NCBI GenBank assembly: GCA_016703665.1
Contig: JADJBS010000020.1
Location: 62,001 to 126,000 of the forward strand
Reading direction: 5' to 3'
Length of the DNA stretch: 64,000 bases
Source of the DNA: Candidatus Defluviibacillus avedoerensis
GTDB lineage: Bacteria > Pseudomonadota > Gammaproteobacteria > Burkholderiales > Burkholderiaceae_C
Shown here: positions 19,063-28,091 of the stretch, in pieces
How the letters are laid out: each line of letters opens with the position of its first letter
Position numbering within the stretch: position 1 is the first letter of the stretch
The notes under the pieces: generated by a model
Database searches by the model: none
The model's input: only the letters and a program-made list of their open reading frames with translations
What the model was told of the DNA's origin: nothing
Made by a program: the position numbers and the translations under genes

Positions 19063-20036
19063 TCTAGGCGAAGCTTCTGTTGATCAACGACCTTTTTATA
19101 GACATCGAACTCGGCCTTGATCTGTGCAGCAAATTGCTCGGGCGTATTGGCGACGATGATCGAGCCCGTGTCTTCAATGCGCTTGCGAACAGCAGGCTCT
19201 TCTAGCACCTTGCGTACAGCCGCATTGATTTTATCTACCACGTCTTTTGACAAACCCTTGGGACCATAAATGCCGTAATAGGCCATGCGATTGACGGGTT
19301 CCAATCCCACTTCCTTGAACGTCGGCACATTGGGCAGCTGGCTAAGGCGGCTGGGTGCCGCCACAATGATGGGGATAAGGCGGTTGTCCTTGATGAACGG
19401 CATGCTTGACGGCAGGTTGTCAAAAGTCATGGGTACCTGCCCCGCCACCGTGTCGTTCAAGGCTGGGCCAGCGCCGCGATACGGAATGTGCGTGATAAAG
19501 GTGCCGCTCAGGTTTTTGAACAACTCCATTTGCAAATGACCAATGCCGCCGGTACCCGACGAAGAGTATGAGTATTTGCCTGGCGACTTCTTGAGTTCTG
19601 CCAGGAAGCTTTTGTAGTCTTTAGCAGGAAAAGTGGGGTTAACGGCGATCACATTGGGTGTTGCCGCCACGTTGATGATGGGGGTAAAGTCTGTGAGCGG
19701 GTTGTACGGGATCTTGGGGTTGATCGCAGGATTGGCGGCCGTGGTCGAAACGGTGGCCATGCCCAGTGAATAGCCATCAGGCGCAGCACGGGATGTCTCC
19801 AGCGCACCAATCACGCCACCGCCACCGGCTTTGTTTTCGATCACCACGGTTTGCCCCAGGGCTTTGCCAAGCGGCTCTGAGATCGTGCGGGCAATGATGT
19901 CGGTGGTTCCGCCTGGTGCAAATGGCACCTGCAGCTTGATAGGTTTGGTTGGGTAACTCTGCGAATAGGCTACCCCCATAGGGATCAAAACAGAAACCGC
20001 AGTCATGCCAACCGCCATAGCAAAACGAACTTTCAT
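19059..20036 (-). CDS. Bug-family tripartite tricarboxylate transporter substrate-binding protein
   Basis: 325 aa from the ATG at 20036, chosen because AAGAGGAG lies just upstream and because it opens a signal peptide (MKVRFAMAVGM ... GVAYSQS). The mature part has the TctC/Bug hallmarks YPTKPIKLQVPFAPGG near the N-terminus, then ENKAGGGGVIG and SGTGGIGHL. Such periplasmic receptors bind small carboxylates or other organic acids. No tctA/tctB permease is nearby, which is common for the many orphan Bug genes of Burkholderiales. The ligand is unknown. Confidence 0.9.
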   Translation of the reverse strand: MKVRFAMAVGMTAVSVLIPMGVAYSQSYPTKPIKLQVPFAPGGTTDIIARTISEPLGKALGQTVVIENKAGGGGVIGALETSRAAPDGYSLGMATVSTTAANPAINPKIPYNPLTDFTPIINVAATPNVIAVNPTFPAKDYKSFLAELKKSPGKYSYSSSGTGGIGHLQMELFKNLSGTFITHIPYRGAGPALNDTVAGQVPMTFDNLPSSMPFIKDNRLIPIIVAAPSRLSQLPNVPTFKEVGLEPVNRMAYYGIYGPKGLSKDVVDKINAAVRKVLEEPAVRKRIEDTGSIIVANTPEQFAAQIKAEFDVYKKVVDQQKLRLD

Positions 20037-20169
20037 TGCCGAACTCCTCTTAAAAATCTCGGACCGTTCCAGCGTGATGGTATCGCCTTTATGACTGTTC
20101 AAGCTTCATCGATGGACATTTCAAGCTGTTCGATCCGAAATCGCAGCCTGGATCACACGGGCAAGCTTT

Positions 20170-21087
20170 ATGCTTGGCGGTGTGAACTACGCTCAACTTC
20201 TGATTCCAGACTTTTCCCTGATCCTTTGCGGCTACCTTGTCTGCCGCTACACCGCCTTGAACCGCACTGTCTGGGAGCAGGTGGAATCCCTCGTTTACTA
20301 CTTCCTGTTCCCCGTCCTGCTATTTCACTCTATTGTCAAAAGCCCATTGGACCTGGTCTCGGCATCTCACCTGATCGCTGCGGGCGTCCTCATGGGTTTA
20401 ACAGGCATCGCGGCGGCCTATCTGCTGCCCTTTTTGCCCTGGTTTTCCACTCACATTGAGCCGCGCGAGCATGCCGCCAGCGCTCAGGTGGCGTTTCGCT
20501 TTAATTCATTTGTGGCCCTGGCTTTGGCCGATAAGCTTGCAGGCGCGGAGGGCTTGTCGCTCATCGCCATCTTGATTGGCGTTTGCGTGCCGATGTTCAA
20601 CATGGCGGCAGTCTGGCCCATGGCTCGGCACAGCGAACAGCACTTTCTCAGGGCAATGATGCGCAATCCGCTGGTCATTGCCACAGTGACTGGCTTGATT
20701 GCGAATTTATCCGGTTTTTCCATCCCCCTTTGGATAGACCCCACGGTCTCGCGCATTGGCGCCGCTTCTTTGGCACTGGGTCTCATGGCAGCGGGGGCGG
20801 GCATGGAGTTCTCGCACCTCGCCAGAGCCAAGGTACTGGGTGCGTCAGTCCTGGCAATCCGCCACCTGTTGCTGCCAGTGACCGCATGGTGCCTGTCAAA
20901 TGCCTTCGGTCTGCCGCCGACGCAGCAGATCATTCTGCTGGTATTCAGCGCCATGCCCACGGCATCCAGCTGCTACGTTTTGGCCACAAAAATGGGCTAT
21001 AGCGGGTCCTACGTGGCTGGGCTAGTCACTTTGTCCACCTTGCTGGCCATGTTCAGCTTGCCGTTTGCGTTGAGTCTTGGGCAATAA
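20170..21087 (+). CDS. AEC-family (auxin efflux carrier type) permease
   Basis: 305 aa with about ten hydrophobic helices, including VYYFLFPVLLFHSIV near the N-terminus, a region typical of AEC/malate-efflux type permeases. These inner-membrane carriers move small organic anions. It is divergent from the Bug gene (133 bp from that start), and the last 35 bp overlap the tail of queG on the other strand. The Bug protein next door may share a substrate class, but nothing in the sequence proves it. Confidence 0.87.
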   Translation: MLGGVNYAQLLIPDFSLILCGYLVCRYTALNRTVWEQVESLVYYFLFPVLLFHSIVKSPLDLVSASHLIAAGVLMGLTGIAAAYLLPFLPWFSTHIEPREHAASAQVAFRFNSFVALALADKLAGAEGLSLIAILIGVCVPMFNMAAVWPMARHSEQHFLRAMMRNPLVIATVTGLIANLSGFSIPLWIDPTVSRIGAASLALGLMAAGAGMEFSHLARAKVLGASVLAIRHLLLPVTAWCLSNAFGLPPTQQIILLVFSAMPTASSCYVLATKMGYSGSYVAGLVTLSTLLAMFSLPFALSLGQ

Positions 21088-22159
21088 CGCTGCTTTGTGC
21101 CAAGGCCCATTGGACATGCTCAACCACCAGCGTGCTGGAAGCATCCAGGCGCGCCGCCAGTGCAGTTTGAAGGGCTTTGGTATCTACACCTGCTTGCCTC
21201 AACGCATTGCCACAAGCGACTGCAACATTGCGAAGCCAACGCTCATGGCCAATCCGGCGAACCGGCCCCCCCTCGGTGTAACGTAAGAATTCATCTTCAG
21301 TCCAGGCCAGCAGCCGGGACAAACTTTGCCCAACCAAGCCGGGACGCTGATCAAAATCAGCAAGCGTTGAGTTCCGAGCAAACTTGTTCCATGGGCAGGC
21401 TAGCTGGCAGTCGTCGCAGCCATAGATATGGTTGCCCATCAGGGGCCGAAGTTCCAGGGGAATCGGGCCAGCGTGCTCGATCGTCAGGTAAGAAATACAC
21501 CGTCTAGCATCCACTTTGTAGGGGGCCACGATCGCCTGGGTGGGGCAGATCTGCATGCATGCATCGCAACGGCCGCAATGTTCAGAAGTAATCGGCATGG
21601 TGGGCAGCGAACGGTTCACAAACAGCTCGCCCAGGAAAAACATCGAACCGGCCTCGCGGTTGAGCACCAGGCTGTGCTTGCCGCGCCAGCCTTGCCCACT
21701 TCGGGTGGCAAGTTCTGCCTCCATGACCGGAGCAGAATCGGTGAACGCTCGGTACGCCAATGGACCGATAGCCTCCTCCATCTTCGTCGCCAGAGCCTGC
21801 AAGCGGCTGCGCAGCACCCTGTGATAGTCACGACCACGGGCATAGATGGACACGACACCCTCGTCGTGCTGGTCCAGACGTTCAAATTCCACTTTTTGCC
21901 AACCCTCGGTCAGTGTGCGAGGCAGGTAATCCATGCGGACTGTAATGACGCTCATAGTCCCTGGAAACAGCTCCGCCGGACGCGCACGCTTAAGGCCGTG
22001 GGAGGCCATATAGGTCATGTCGCCATGGTATCCAGCGGCCAGCCAAGCGAGCAAACCAGGTTCGGCTGAAGATAAATTCACAGGTGCCACGCCAATTTGG
22101 GAGAATCCCAAAGTTCTCGCCTGAGTTTGAATGAAAGTAAGCAGTTGCCCGTTGTCCAT
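21053..22159 (-). CDS. queG: Epoxyqueuosine reductase
   Basis: 368 aa from the ATG at 22159 (MDNGQLLTFI), where family similarity begins; a longer frame would run into tsaE upstream DNA. QueG carries out the last step of queuosine formation in tRNA, reducing epoxyqueuosine with cobalamin and two 4Fe-4S clusters. Both cysteine sets are visible: CGRCDACMQICPTQA and CDDCQLACPWNK, with another Cys in RRCISYL. It is divergent from tsaE (39 bp between starts), which also serves tRNA modification, and overlaps the AEC permease tail. Confidence 0.95.
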   Translation of the reverse strand: MDNGQLLTFIQTQARTLGFSQIGVAPVNLSSAEPGLLAWLAAGYHGDMTYMASHGLKRARPAELFPGTMSVITVRMDYLPRTLTEGWQKVEFERLDQHDEGVVSIYARGRDYHRVLRSRLQALATKMEEAIGPLAYRAFTDSAPVMEAELATRSGQGWRGKHSLVLNREAGSMFFLGELFVNRSLPTMPITSEHCGRCDACMQICPTQAIVAPYKVDARRCISYLTIEHAGPIPLELRPLMGNHIYGCDDCQLACPWNKFARNSTLADFDQRPGLVGQSLSRLLAWTEDEFLRYTEGGPVRRIGHERWLRNVAVACGNALRQAGVDTKALQTALAARLDASSTLVVEHVQWALAQSSVIAQDSTQTAS

Positions 22160-22198
22160 GCTCCGTCCATTGTAGAAAGCCCACCCAAAGTCATCTCC

Positions 22199-22657
22199 AT
22201 GCACTGGCGCGATGAGGGCGAAACGCGCGCGTTTGCGAAAAAGCTGGCTGCGCATCCTGGCGTTTCAGATGCTTACATTGAGCTTCAAGGTGATCTGGGC
22301 GCTGGCAAAACCAGCTTTGTACGCCATTTGTTGCGCTCACTCGGCGTAGAGGGGCGAATCAAAAGCCCAACCTATGCAGTGGTTGAGCCTTACGTCTTGC
22401 CTTCTGGCAGCAAACGCCAGCTGCTGAACATCTGGCATTTCGATTTTTACCGATTCAATGACCCTCGCGAGTGGGAGGAAGCGGGCTTTCGCGAACTGTT
22501 TGCGTCGCCAGGCCTGAAACTGGCCGAATGGGCAGACAAGGCACGCGGGATGCTGCCTCAAGCCGACCTCGTGATCCATCTGGCGGTATTGGACAACGAT
22601 GTTCGTCAAGCGGAGGCAATTGCGCAAACACCCAAAGGCCGGGAGCTCTTGGCGTGA
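22199..22657 (+). CDS. tsaE: tRNA threonylcarbamoyladenosine biosynthesis ATPase TsaE
   Basis: 152 aa from the ATG at 22199; an earlier in-frame ATG at 22097 would overlap queG and adds unrelated sequence. TsaE works with TsaB and TsaD to place t6A on tRNAs reading ANN codons. Walker A GDLGAGKTS, the switch SPTYAVVEPY, HFDFYRF and LAEWADKA are all family hallmarks. Its stop overlaps the GTG of amiC (GTGA), so the two are coupled, an arrangement common in proteobacteria. Confidence 0.93.
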   Translation: MHWRDEGETRAFAKKLAAHPGVSDAYIELQGDLGAGKTSFVRHLLRSLGVEGRIKSPTYAVVEPYVLPSGSKRQLLNIWHFDFYRFNDPREWEEAGFRELFASPGLKLAEWADKARGMLPQADLVIHLAVLDNDVRQAEAIAQTPKGRELLA

Positions 22658-24207
22658 ACACAACGCACCCTTGGCCTGTGCCTAAGATACAGTCGGACTC
22701 GTTGGTCAGCAGCCTGCAGGCGAGACTGAGCTTTCCACGAAATCGCCGCCAGGTCTTGCGGGAAGGCTTGGTGGTTCTGCTGCTGGGCAGCCACCACTTG
22801 GCGCAGGGTGCGCGCATTGTGGCCGTTCGCGTCTGGCCCGCCCAGGACTACACACGCATCACCATTGAGTCCGACACTGCGCTGACCGCGCGCAGCCAGT
22901 TTGTACCCGATCCTCCTCGGCTGGCGGTTGACATTGAGGGGTTGCATCTTGTGCCTGCGCTACGCGAATTGGTAGCCAAAATACGCACTGACGACCCTTT
23001 CATTGCAGGCGCACGCGTTGGACAGAACTCGCCCACCGTGGTGCGGATGGTCATCGACCTTAAACAGCCCGTAGCTCCCCAGGTCTTTGCACTGGAACCG
23101 GTTAACGCGGGTCCTGCGGCCACCTACGGGTATCGCCTGGTGTTTGACCTTTTTCCGGCTCAGGCAGTTGACCCGCTAGAGGCACTGATTGCCGAACGCC
23201 TGAAAGAGCAAAAGCCTCCGCCCCCCCCCAAAACCATTGATCCACTGGACGACTGGCTGGCGACCCAATTGCCACCCGCGCGAACCCCTGCCCCCCCCCG
23301 CTTGCCTCAAACGCGGCCACCGGTGGCCGCATCGTCATCACCCGCACCACCTCGAACCCACCAAACTGCTCCAGAAAATGTAGCAAACAATGATGCTGAT
23401 ATTGTCGATAAGACCAATTATGATCTAAGAAATTTGCGCCACACCGCCACAGATCGACTGATCATCATTGCGCTGGACCCAGGACATGGCGGAGAAGACC
23501 CTGGGGCCATTGGCCCTGGTGGCACGCGTGAAAAAGACGTGGTGCTGCAAATCGCTCAGCGGCTTAGAGATCGCATCAACCGGGCAGAAGTCACCCTCCA
23601 AGCTGGCAGCGGCACAGGCCAGGGGGGCCGAGCTTCCATGCGGGCATTTTTGACCCGGGATGCTGATTATTTTGTGCCTTTGCATGTTCGGGTTCAAAAA
23701 GCCCGTCGTGTGCAAGCAGACCTTTTTGTCAGTATTCACGCCGACGCATTCATGACGCCTACGGCCCGTGGTGCCAGCATTTTTGCGCTGAGTCAAAGTG
23801 GTGCATCCAGCACTGCCGCCCGGTGGATGGCTGACAAGGAAAATCAAGCAGACCAGGTCGGTGGCCTGAACATCAAAGCGGCAGACACCCAAGTGCAACG
23901 CGCGCTGCTGGACATGAGCACCACAGCCCAGATCAACGATAGCCTGAAGTTGGGCGTCAGCCTGCTGCGCGAGATCGGCAATTTGGGCAAACTGCACAAA
24001 CCAAAAGTAGAACAAGCTGGTTTTGCCGTCCTAAAGGCACCCGATATTCCCAGCGTTTTGGTCGAAACAGCGTTCATCAGCAACCCGGAAGAAGAGTCCA
24101 GGCTCGGCAGCGAAGACTACCAGAACCAACTGGCCGACGCCATCATGCGTGGCATCGCGCGCTACTTTGCGCGCAATCCTCCGCTGGCGCACAACCGAAT
24201 GCTGTAA
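22654..24207 (+). CDS. amiC: N-acetylmuramoyl-L-alanine amidase, AmiC type
   Basis: 517 aa from a GTG at 22654 overlapping the tsaE stop; a longer reading frame is only tsaE shadow. It cleaves peptide stems from murein at the division septum. The N-terminus has a Tat-like signal (NRRQVLREGLVVLLLG), matching Tat export of AmiC. An AMIN domain spans about 50-165. A proline-rich linker follows to about 265, then an Amidase_3 domain with zinc ligands in LDPGHGGEDPG (about 275), the TREKD glutamate, SIHADAF (about 361) and the catalytic ETAFISNPEEE (about 470). The linker DNA holds two nine-cytosine tracts (23221-23229, 23291-23299), both in frame here. Confidence 0.94.
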   Translation: MNTTHPWPVPKIQSDSLVSSLQARLSFPRNRRQVLREGLVVLLLGSHHLAQGARIVAVRVWPAQDYTRITIESDTALTARSQFVPDPPRLAVDIEGLHLVPALRELVAKIRTDDPFIAGARVGQNSPTVVRMVIDLKQPVAPQVFALEPVNAGPAATYGYRLVFDLFPAQAVDPLEALIAERLKEQKPPPPPKTIDPLDDWLATQLPPARTPAPPRLPQTRPPVAASSSPAPPRTHQTAPENVANNDADIVDKTNYDLRNLRHTATDRLIIIALDPGHGGEDPGAIGPGGTREKDVVLQIAQRLRDRINRAEVTLQAGSGTGQGGRASMRAFLTRDADYFVPLHVRVQKARRVQADLFVSIHADAFMTPTARGASIFALSQSGASSTAARWMADKENQADQVGGLNIKAADTQVQRALLDMSTTAQINDSLKLGVSLLREIGNLGKLHKPKVEQAGFAVLKAPDIPSVLVETAFISNPEEESRLGSEDYQNQLADAIMRGIARYFARNPPLAHNRML

Positions 24208-24322
24208 TTAATTACAGCCAGGTTTTCTGTGAATATTTCACACTCGCCGTCAACGGGCGACGAACGCTAGGCGTTGTAGGGCTGCCAGATCCCTGGCGTA
24301 CCCCCTCCAAGAGGTTCGTCCC

Positions 24323-24658
24323 ATGTTGAAGAAGTTTCTCACCGCTGGATGCTTTCTATTGGCGGCCATGTCCTACGCTGCAGTAGATGTCAACACAGCC
24401 ACGCCAGCTGAGCTTGACAGTATCAAGGGCATTGGCCCAGGTGCCACCGCAACGATTTTGGCCGAGCGCAACAAAGGCCTCTTCAAGGATTGGGCTGACT
24501 TTGAAAGCCGAGTGAAGGGTGTCAAAGGTAAACGCGCTGCAAAGCTGTCAGACGCTGGTTTAACTGTCAGCGGTACAAGCTACGGGGCCAACCCTGCGAC
24601 AGAAAAGTCTGCACTTTCGCCCACGGCATTTACCGCCAGCGGTGACACCAAAAAGTAA
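24323..24658 (+). CDS. ComEA-like helix-hairpin-helix protein
   Basis: 111 aa. A signal peptide (MLKKFLTAGCFLLAAMSYA) precedes VDVNTATPAELDSIKGIGPG, the helix-hairpin-helix core of ComEA-type DNA-binding proteins, ending near residue 85. The remaining tail is low in complexity. ComEA proteins hold incoming DNA in the periplasm during natural transformation; short versions like this occur widely without other competence genes. The GNAT gene starts 26 bp after the stop in the same direction. Confidence 0.88.
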   Translation: MLKKFLTAGCFLLAAMSYAAVDVNTATPAELDSIKGIGPGATATILAERNKGLFKDWADFESRVKGVKGKRAAKLSDAGLTVSGTSYGANPATEKSALSPTAFTASGDTKK

Positions 24659-24683
24659 TCGACTCACACAGGAACTCAACTCC

Positions 24684-25169
24684 ATGTACGCACTGAACAC
24701 CCTCGCCACTCGCCGTGCTACCCCGGATGACGACATGACCGTTGCTGCCCTTTGGCGCAAATCATGGGCCAGCGCGAACAGCTGGGCCACAGAGTTGGCA
24801 CCGCTGGAAGTCTGGCTGGAACGCGTTCGCGCCGAGTTTCGAGCCCCTCCCAAAGAGATGGTTTTGAGCCTGGACGAACAAGGGGGGGTCAATGGCTTCA
24901 TGGTGATTGATCTGTTACGCGGGTATGTGGACCAGCTGTTCATTGACACCGATTTCCAGGGCCATGGTCTGGGAGGCGCTTTACTGGATGTGGCCTGTCA
25001 GCGCATGCCGCATGGTTGGACTTTGCATGTGGGTCGCGCCAACATGGGGGCTCAACGTTTTTACGCTCAATATGGGCTGAGCCGTGGGGCATTGAGCCTA
25101 GATCCCAAATCAGGTCGCGAGCGGCTCGCCTACCGCTGGAACTCTGACAGCGAGTTCAAGTCGTTTTGA
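24684..25169 (+). CDS. GNAT-family N-acetyltransferase
   Basis: 161 aa from the ATG at 24684, preceded by AGGA; an upstream in-frame ATG at 24642 lies inside the comEA-like gene and is less likely. The acetyl-CoA site appears as VDQLFIDTDFQGHGLGGALLD, with the Q/RxxGxG/A loop, followed by NMGAQRFYAQYGL. Substrate unknown. It may be co-transcribed with the comEA-like gene and is convergent with the cupin gene (3-bp gap). Confidence 0.88.
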   Translation: MYALNTLATRRATPDDDMTVAALWRKSWASANSWATELAPLEVWLERVRAEFRAPPKEMVLSLDEQGGVNGFMVIDLLRGYVDQLFIDTDFQGHGLGGALLDVACQRMPHGWTLHVGRANMGAQRFYAQYGLSRGALSLDPKSGRERLAYRWNSDSEFKSF

Positions 25170-25172
25170 TCA

Positions 25173-25691
25173 TCAGTCAGCAATAAATGCCGCGAGCTGC
25201 GGCCAACTGCGAGCCAGCTTGGAGGCATCTGCCCCAGTTGGCTTCATCATTTCAAAGTCGGTAAATTCAAAGCCAGGCCCCACCGCACATGCTACCAATG
25301 TAAAGCCAGCCCCACGGGGTTCGCGCTGCGGCTGCGCTGCCTGCCATAGGCCTGAAGCGACTGTGTGCTGCGGTCGCACATGCGGACCGACTGGGCCAAG
25401 GTTGGTGCATTTCGCTACATTATTGGAAGCATCCCAGGTCCACAATTCGAGCGGATTTCCCTCTAAATGAATCCATACCTCATCGGACTGGACTTTGTGC
25501 CAAGCCGAACTGTGGCCAAGCTCAAGCAAAAAATAGATGGACGTCAGTGCAGAGCGCTCACCACGCGCATCGGATTGGGTCGTCACCCGCGCAATGGAGC
25601 GATGAACCTCGCTGAACCAACCACCCTCCGGATGGCGATGCATGTCAAGCATGGTCACAAGCTCATGAAGACGCGGATGGTGAGTGTTCAT
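25173..25691 (-). CDS. DUF985 cupin-fold protein
   Basis: 172 aa from the ATG at 25691, which overlaps the DinB gene stop (ATGA). MLDMHRHPEGGWFSEV and SIYFLLELGHSSAWHKVQSD are typical of the DUF985 cupin family, which has an RmlC-like barrel. The ending GPGFEFTDFEMM also fits. Function is unproven; members have been linked to sugar or small-molecule binding. A longer open frame upstream is antisense-like and not used. Confidence 0.85.
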   Translation of the reverse strand: MNTHHPRLHELVTMLDMHRHPEGGWFSEVHRSIARVTTQSDARGERSALTSIYFLLELGHSSAWHKVQSDEVWIHLEGNPLELWTWDASNNVAKCTNLGPVGPHVRPQHTVASGLWQAAQPQREPRGAGFTLVACAVGPGFEFTDFEMMKPTGADASKLARSWPQLAAFIAD

Positions 25692-26221
25692 GGGTTTCCC
25701 GCCAGTGCAATCAGGTCCGTCGTCCCCACATCGACCCCAGCCTGCATCAGCAAGGTGGTGACTTGTCCCCGATGGTGGGTTTGGTGGTTGAAAAAATGGG
25801 CCATCGCTTGCCATACCGGGTGTTCGCGATGTACCCCTTTGGTATTGTTGTAACACATCGTACGCCGAGTAAAGTCCGGTGGCAAATCGGCTAGCCAGCA
25901 GTCAATGGCTTTGTCGATACATACCCGGCGAGATCGCAGAGCCGCAAAGTCATCAAACAGCACGGTTTCAAATCGAGCACCCTCCGGAAGCTGCAATAGC
26001 TCGGGGGTCAGGGCGGTTTGGCTGGCCGGGTCCTGTGCGAAAAACCGACCAAGCCACATGATGTCGCCCCACATCAGGTGATTCAATGTCAGATGAATCG
26101 AGCCAAAAAACGCGCCCCGGTCAAGCTTGCGGGCATCATCAGTCAGGGTGTCACAAGCGTCATACAAGCGCTCATTAAAGCTACGGTTGTATCGCGACAG
26201 GAAACGGTAGTTATCAAGCAT
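25688..26221 (-). CDS. DinB-family protein
   Basis: 177 aa from the ATG at 26221 (MLDNYRFLSRYN), where family similarity begins. The four-helix DinB/YfiT fold shows its three metal-binding histidines in LNHLMWGD and NHQTHHRGQ. Family members include metal-dependent thiol transferases and damage-induced proteins, but the role here is unknown. Coupled to the DUF985 cupin by a 4-bp overlap and divergent from the SRPBCC gene. Confidence 0.86.
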   Translation of the reverse strand: MLDNYRFLSRYNRSFNERLYDACDTLTDDARKLDRGAFFGSIHLTLNHLMWGDIMWLGRFFAQDPASQTALTPELLQLPEGARFETVLFDDFAALRSRRVCIDKAIDCWLADLPPDFTRRTMCYNNTKGVHREHPVWQAMAHFFNHQTHHRGQVTTLLMQAGVDVGTTDLIALAGNP

Positions 26222-26364
26222 ACTTGGCAGCCTATGGATGGATGCGATCCTGGTGTCCATTACAGCAGCTAGCGTCTGCTGCGAGCATGGCGTTTTGGTG
26301 TATCGCATATGGATTTACCTGCGATAAACTGGTTCGACCCACCCGAAATTGGAGTCCATCAGCG

Positions 26365-26891
26365 ATGATCATGAATATTCTCCTTATTCTGCTGCTCATT
26401 GTCATTGCCCTGCTAGGTTATGCGACAACGCGGCCAGACAAGTTTCACATTGAACGTAGCATCCTGATCAAGGCATCACCCGGCGACGTTTTTGCAGAAA
26501 TTGAAGACTTCAAACGATGGACCGCGTGGTCGCCATGGGAGAAGATTGATCCAACCATGAAGCGTGGCTACAGTGGGGCATCGAAGGGTGTCGGCACCAT
26601 CTACACCTGGGAAGGCGAAAGCAAGGTGGGCGCGGGACGCATGGAGATTGTGTCGGCTAGTCAAGCAAGCCAGGTCCAGATCAAGCTGGATTTCTTCAAA
26701 CCGTTCCAAGCACACAACACGGCGACGTTCACCCTGTCGCCTGAAGGTGAACTTACCCAGGTCACCTGGGCCATGTTTGGGCCCAGCCCCTTATGTCCAA
26801 ATTGATGGGTATCTTTTTCAGCATGGACAACATGATTGGCAAGGATTTTGAAGCAGGCCTGAGCAATTTAAAGGCCGTCTGCGAAAACTAG
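26365..26891 (+). CDS. SRPBCC (polyketide cyclase-like) membrane-anchored protein, one-base frameshift
   Basis: The start ATG at 26365 follows GGAG. One hydrophobic helix (residues 3-20) is followed by a START/SRPBCC domain beginning FHIERSILIKASPGDVF. The frame is lost after MFGPSP: the continuation MSKLMGIFFSMDNMIGKDF lies in another frame up to the TAG at 26891. Adding one T to the TT at 26791-26792 gives SPFMSKLM and a 175-aa product of usual family length. Function unknown. The single missing base in a short run looks like a consensus error or a very recent mutation. Confidence 0.8.
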
Positions 26892-26904
26892 CATCGCTTC
26901 GGAC

Positions 26905-27114
26905 TCAGCGTGTCATGTACCACTGGATGACAAATTTGGCCAAAAAACCAACCATGCCAAAAGCAAGCCCCAGGAACAACACAAAGGTCCCGAACTTTCC
27001 CACTTTGGAAGTCCACGCCAAGTTGCCGATGATGAACAACATGTACAGCATGAAGGCTGCCACACCAAAGGACAGGAAAAAGCCCGAGATTTGCTCTTCT
27101 GAATAGCCAAACAT
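26905..27114 (-). CDS. DUF2788 small membrane protein
   Basis: 69 aa with two membrane helices (FFLSFGVAAFMLYMLFIIG and FGTFVLFLGLAFGMVGFLA). The start FGYSEEQIS and overall size match DUF2788, a betaproteobacterial and gammaproteobacterial family without known function. It lies 6 bp after the DUF2189 gene, with an AGGGGG tract ahead of its ATG, so the two probably form one transcript. It is convergent with the SRPBCC gene. Confidence 0.82.
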   Translation of the reverse strand: MFGYSEEQISGFFLSFGVAAFMLYMLFIIGNLAWTSKVGKFGTFVLFLGLAFGMVGFLAKFVIQWYMTR

Positions 27115-27120
27115 GAATGC

Positions 27121-27960
27121 TTACCCCCTGGCATCCGTTGGAGTGACAGGGTCTTCGCGAAGCTCCAGACCAGTCACATCGACCAGATCACGGTAAGCGT
27201 GCCAGCTGCCGTGTCCCAGCAAAGGCATGACGAGAATCAAGCCCAGCATGGCTGTGCCCATACCCAGCATGGTGAGGACCATGATCAATGCCGCCCAGAC
27301 AGCCATTGGAACAGGGTTGGTCAAGACAGTTTGCCAACTGGTCAACACAGCCTGCGTCAGTGTGATGCGGCGGTCAAGCAAAAGCGGCATCGAGACAGCA
27401 CTTGACGCAAAAATCGGCGCAGCCATCAAGCCCCCCAGCGCCAGCCAAACCTCAAATAGCCAGCCATTGCGGGCCAATACAACATGACGGACAAAATCTT
27501 CTGGCGAATTCACGGGCACAGGCGCAAGCAAAGTGATCAAGGCAGCAGATGTCAGCACCCAGCCGGTTGCAGCCACCCCCAGCAGGACGCCAAACTGCAC
27601 CATGGCCCAATAATCGTTGCCAAACTTGTTGATGTGCTTGTCCTGCCAGTTCAACCAGGTCTTCAGCACCACAGCCATGTTGGCGGACCTGCCTTGCTCG
27701 ATCGCCCGGCTCAGCGCGTACAGGCTGGTAGCCAGCACCGGCGCCACCACCATGAAGCCAGACACTGCACCAGCCAACAACCAGAACCGCTGGTGTGCCA
27801 CTCCCACAATCAACCAACCAAACAGTGCAAGAGCCAGACCGTGAAGATAGCTGACCCATCCCGCGCGCACCATGTCCGCCCAGCCGCGCGCAAGCCAAGT
27901 TAACGGCTGCCGTAGATCAACTGTTTTGACTGTGGGATAGATGGCGATGGGTGTTGACAT
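27121..27960 (-). CDS. DUF2189 integral membrane protein
   Basis: 279 aa with about six membrane helices. The opening VKTVDLRQPLTWLARGWADM and the SLYALSRAIEQG segment are typical of DUF2189, whose members often sit near cytochrome or membrane genes but have no assigned role. Likely co-transcribed with the small DUF2788 gene downstream. A 131-bp gap separates it from the liv operon end upstream; nothing recognisable was seen in that gap. Confidence 0.82.
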   Translation of the reverse strand: MSTPIAIYPTVKTVDLRQPLTWLARGWADMVRAGWVSYLHGLALALFGWLIVGVAHQRFWLLAGAVSGFMVVAPVLATSLYALSRAIEQGRSANMAVVLKTWLNWQDKHINKFGNDYWAMVQFGVLLGVAATGWVLTSAALITLLAPVPVNSPEDFVRHVVLARNGWLFEVWLALGGLMAAPIFASSAVSMPLLLDRRITLTQAVLTSWQTVLTNPVPMAVWAALIMVLTMLGMGTAMLGLILVMPLLGHGSWHAYRDLVDVTGLELREDPVTPTDARG

Positions 27961-28091
27961 GCGCGGCGTCTGGTTTGAAGGGCGTCAGTGTAGGCAAGAT
28001 GCCGTTCCACTGGCTTGATTATCGTCAAGTGTGGTAACACGCACCTGACGTTTTCAGCGTTCCCCACACACACTCTGCCGTCTTTGTCCAG

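Noticed and set aside
24208..24322. Small gene between amiC and the comEA-like gene
   Set aside because: No start with ribosome site and sustained frame; short inverted repeats only.
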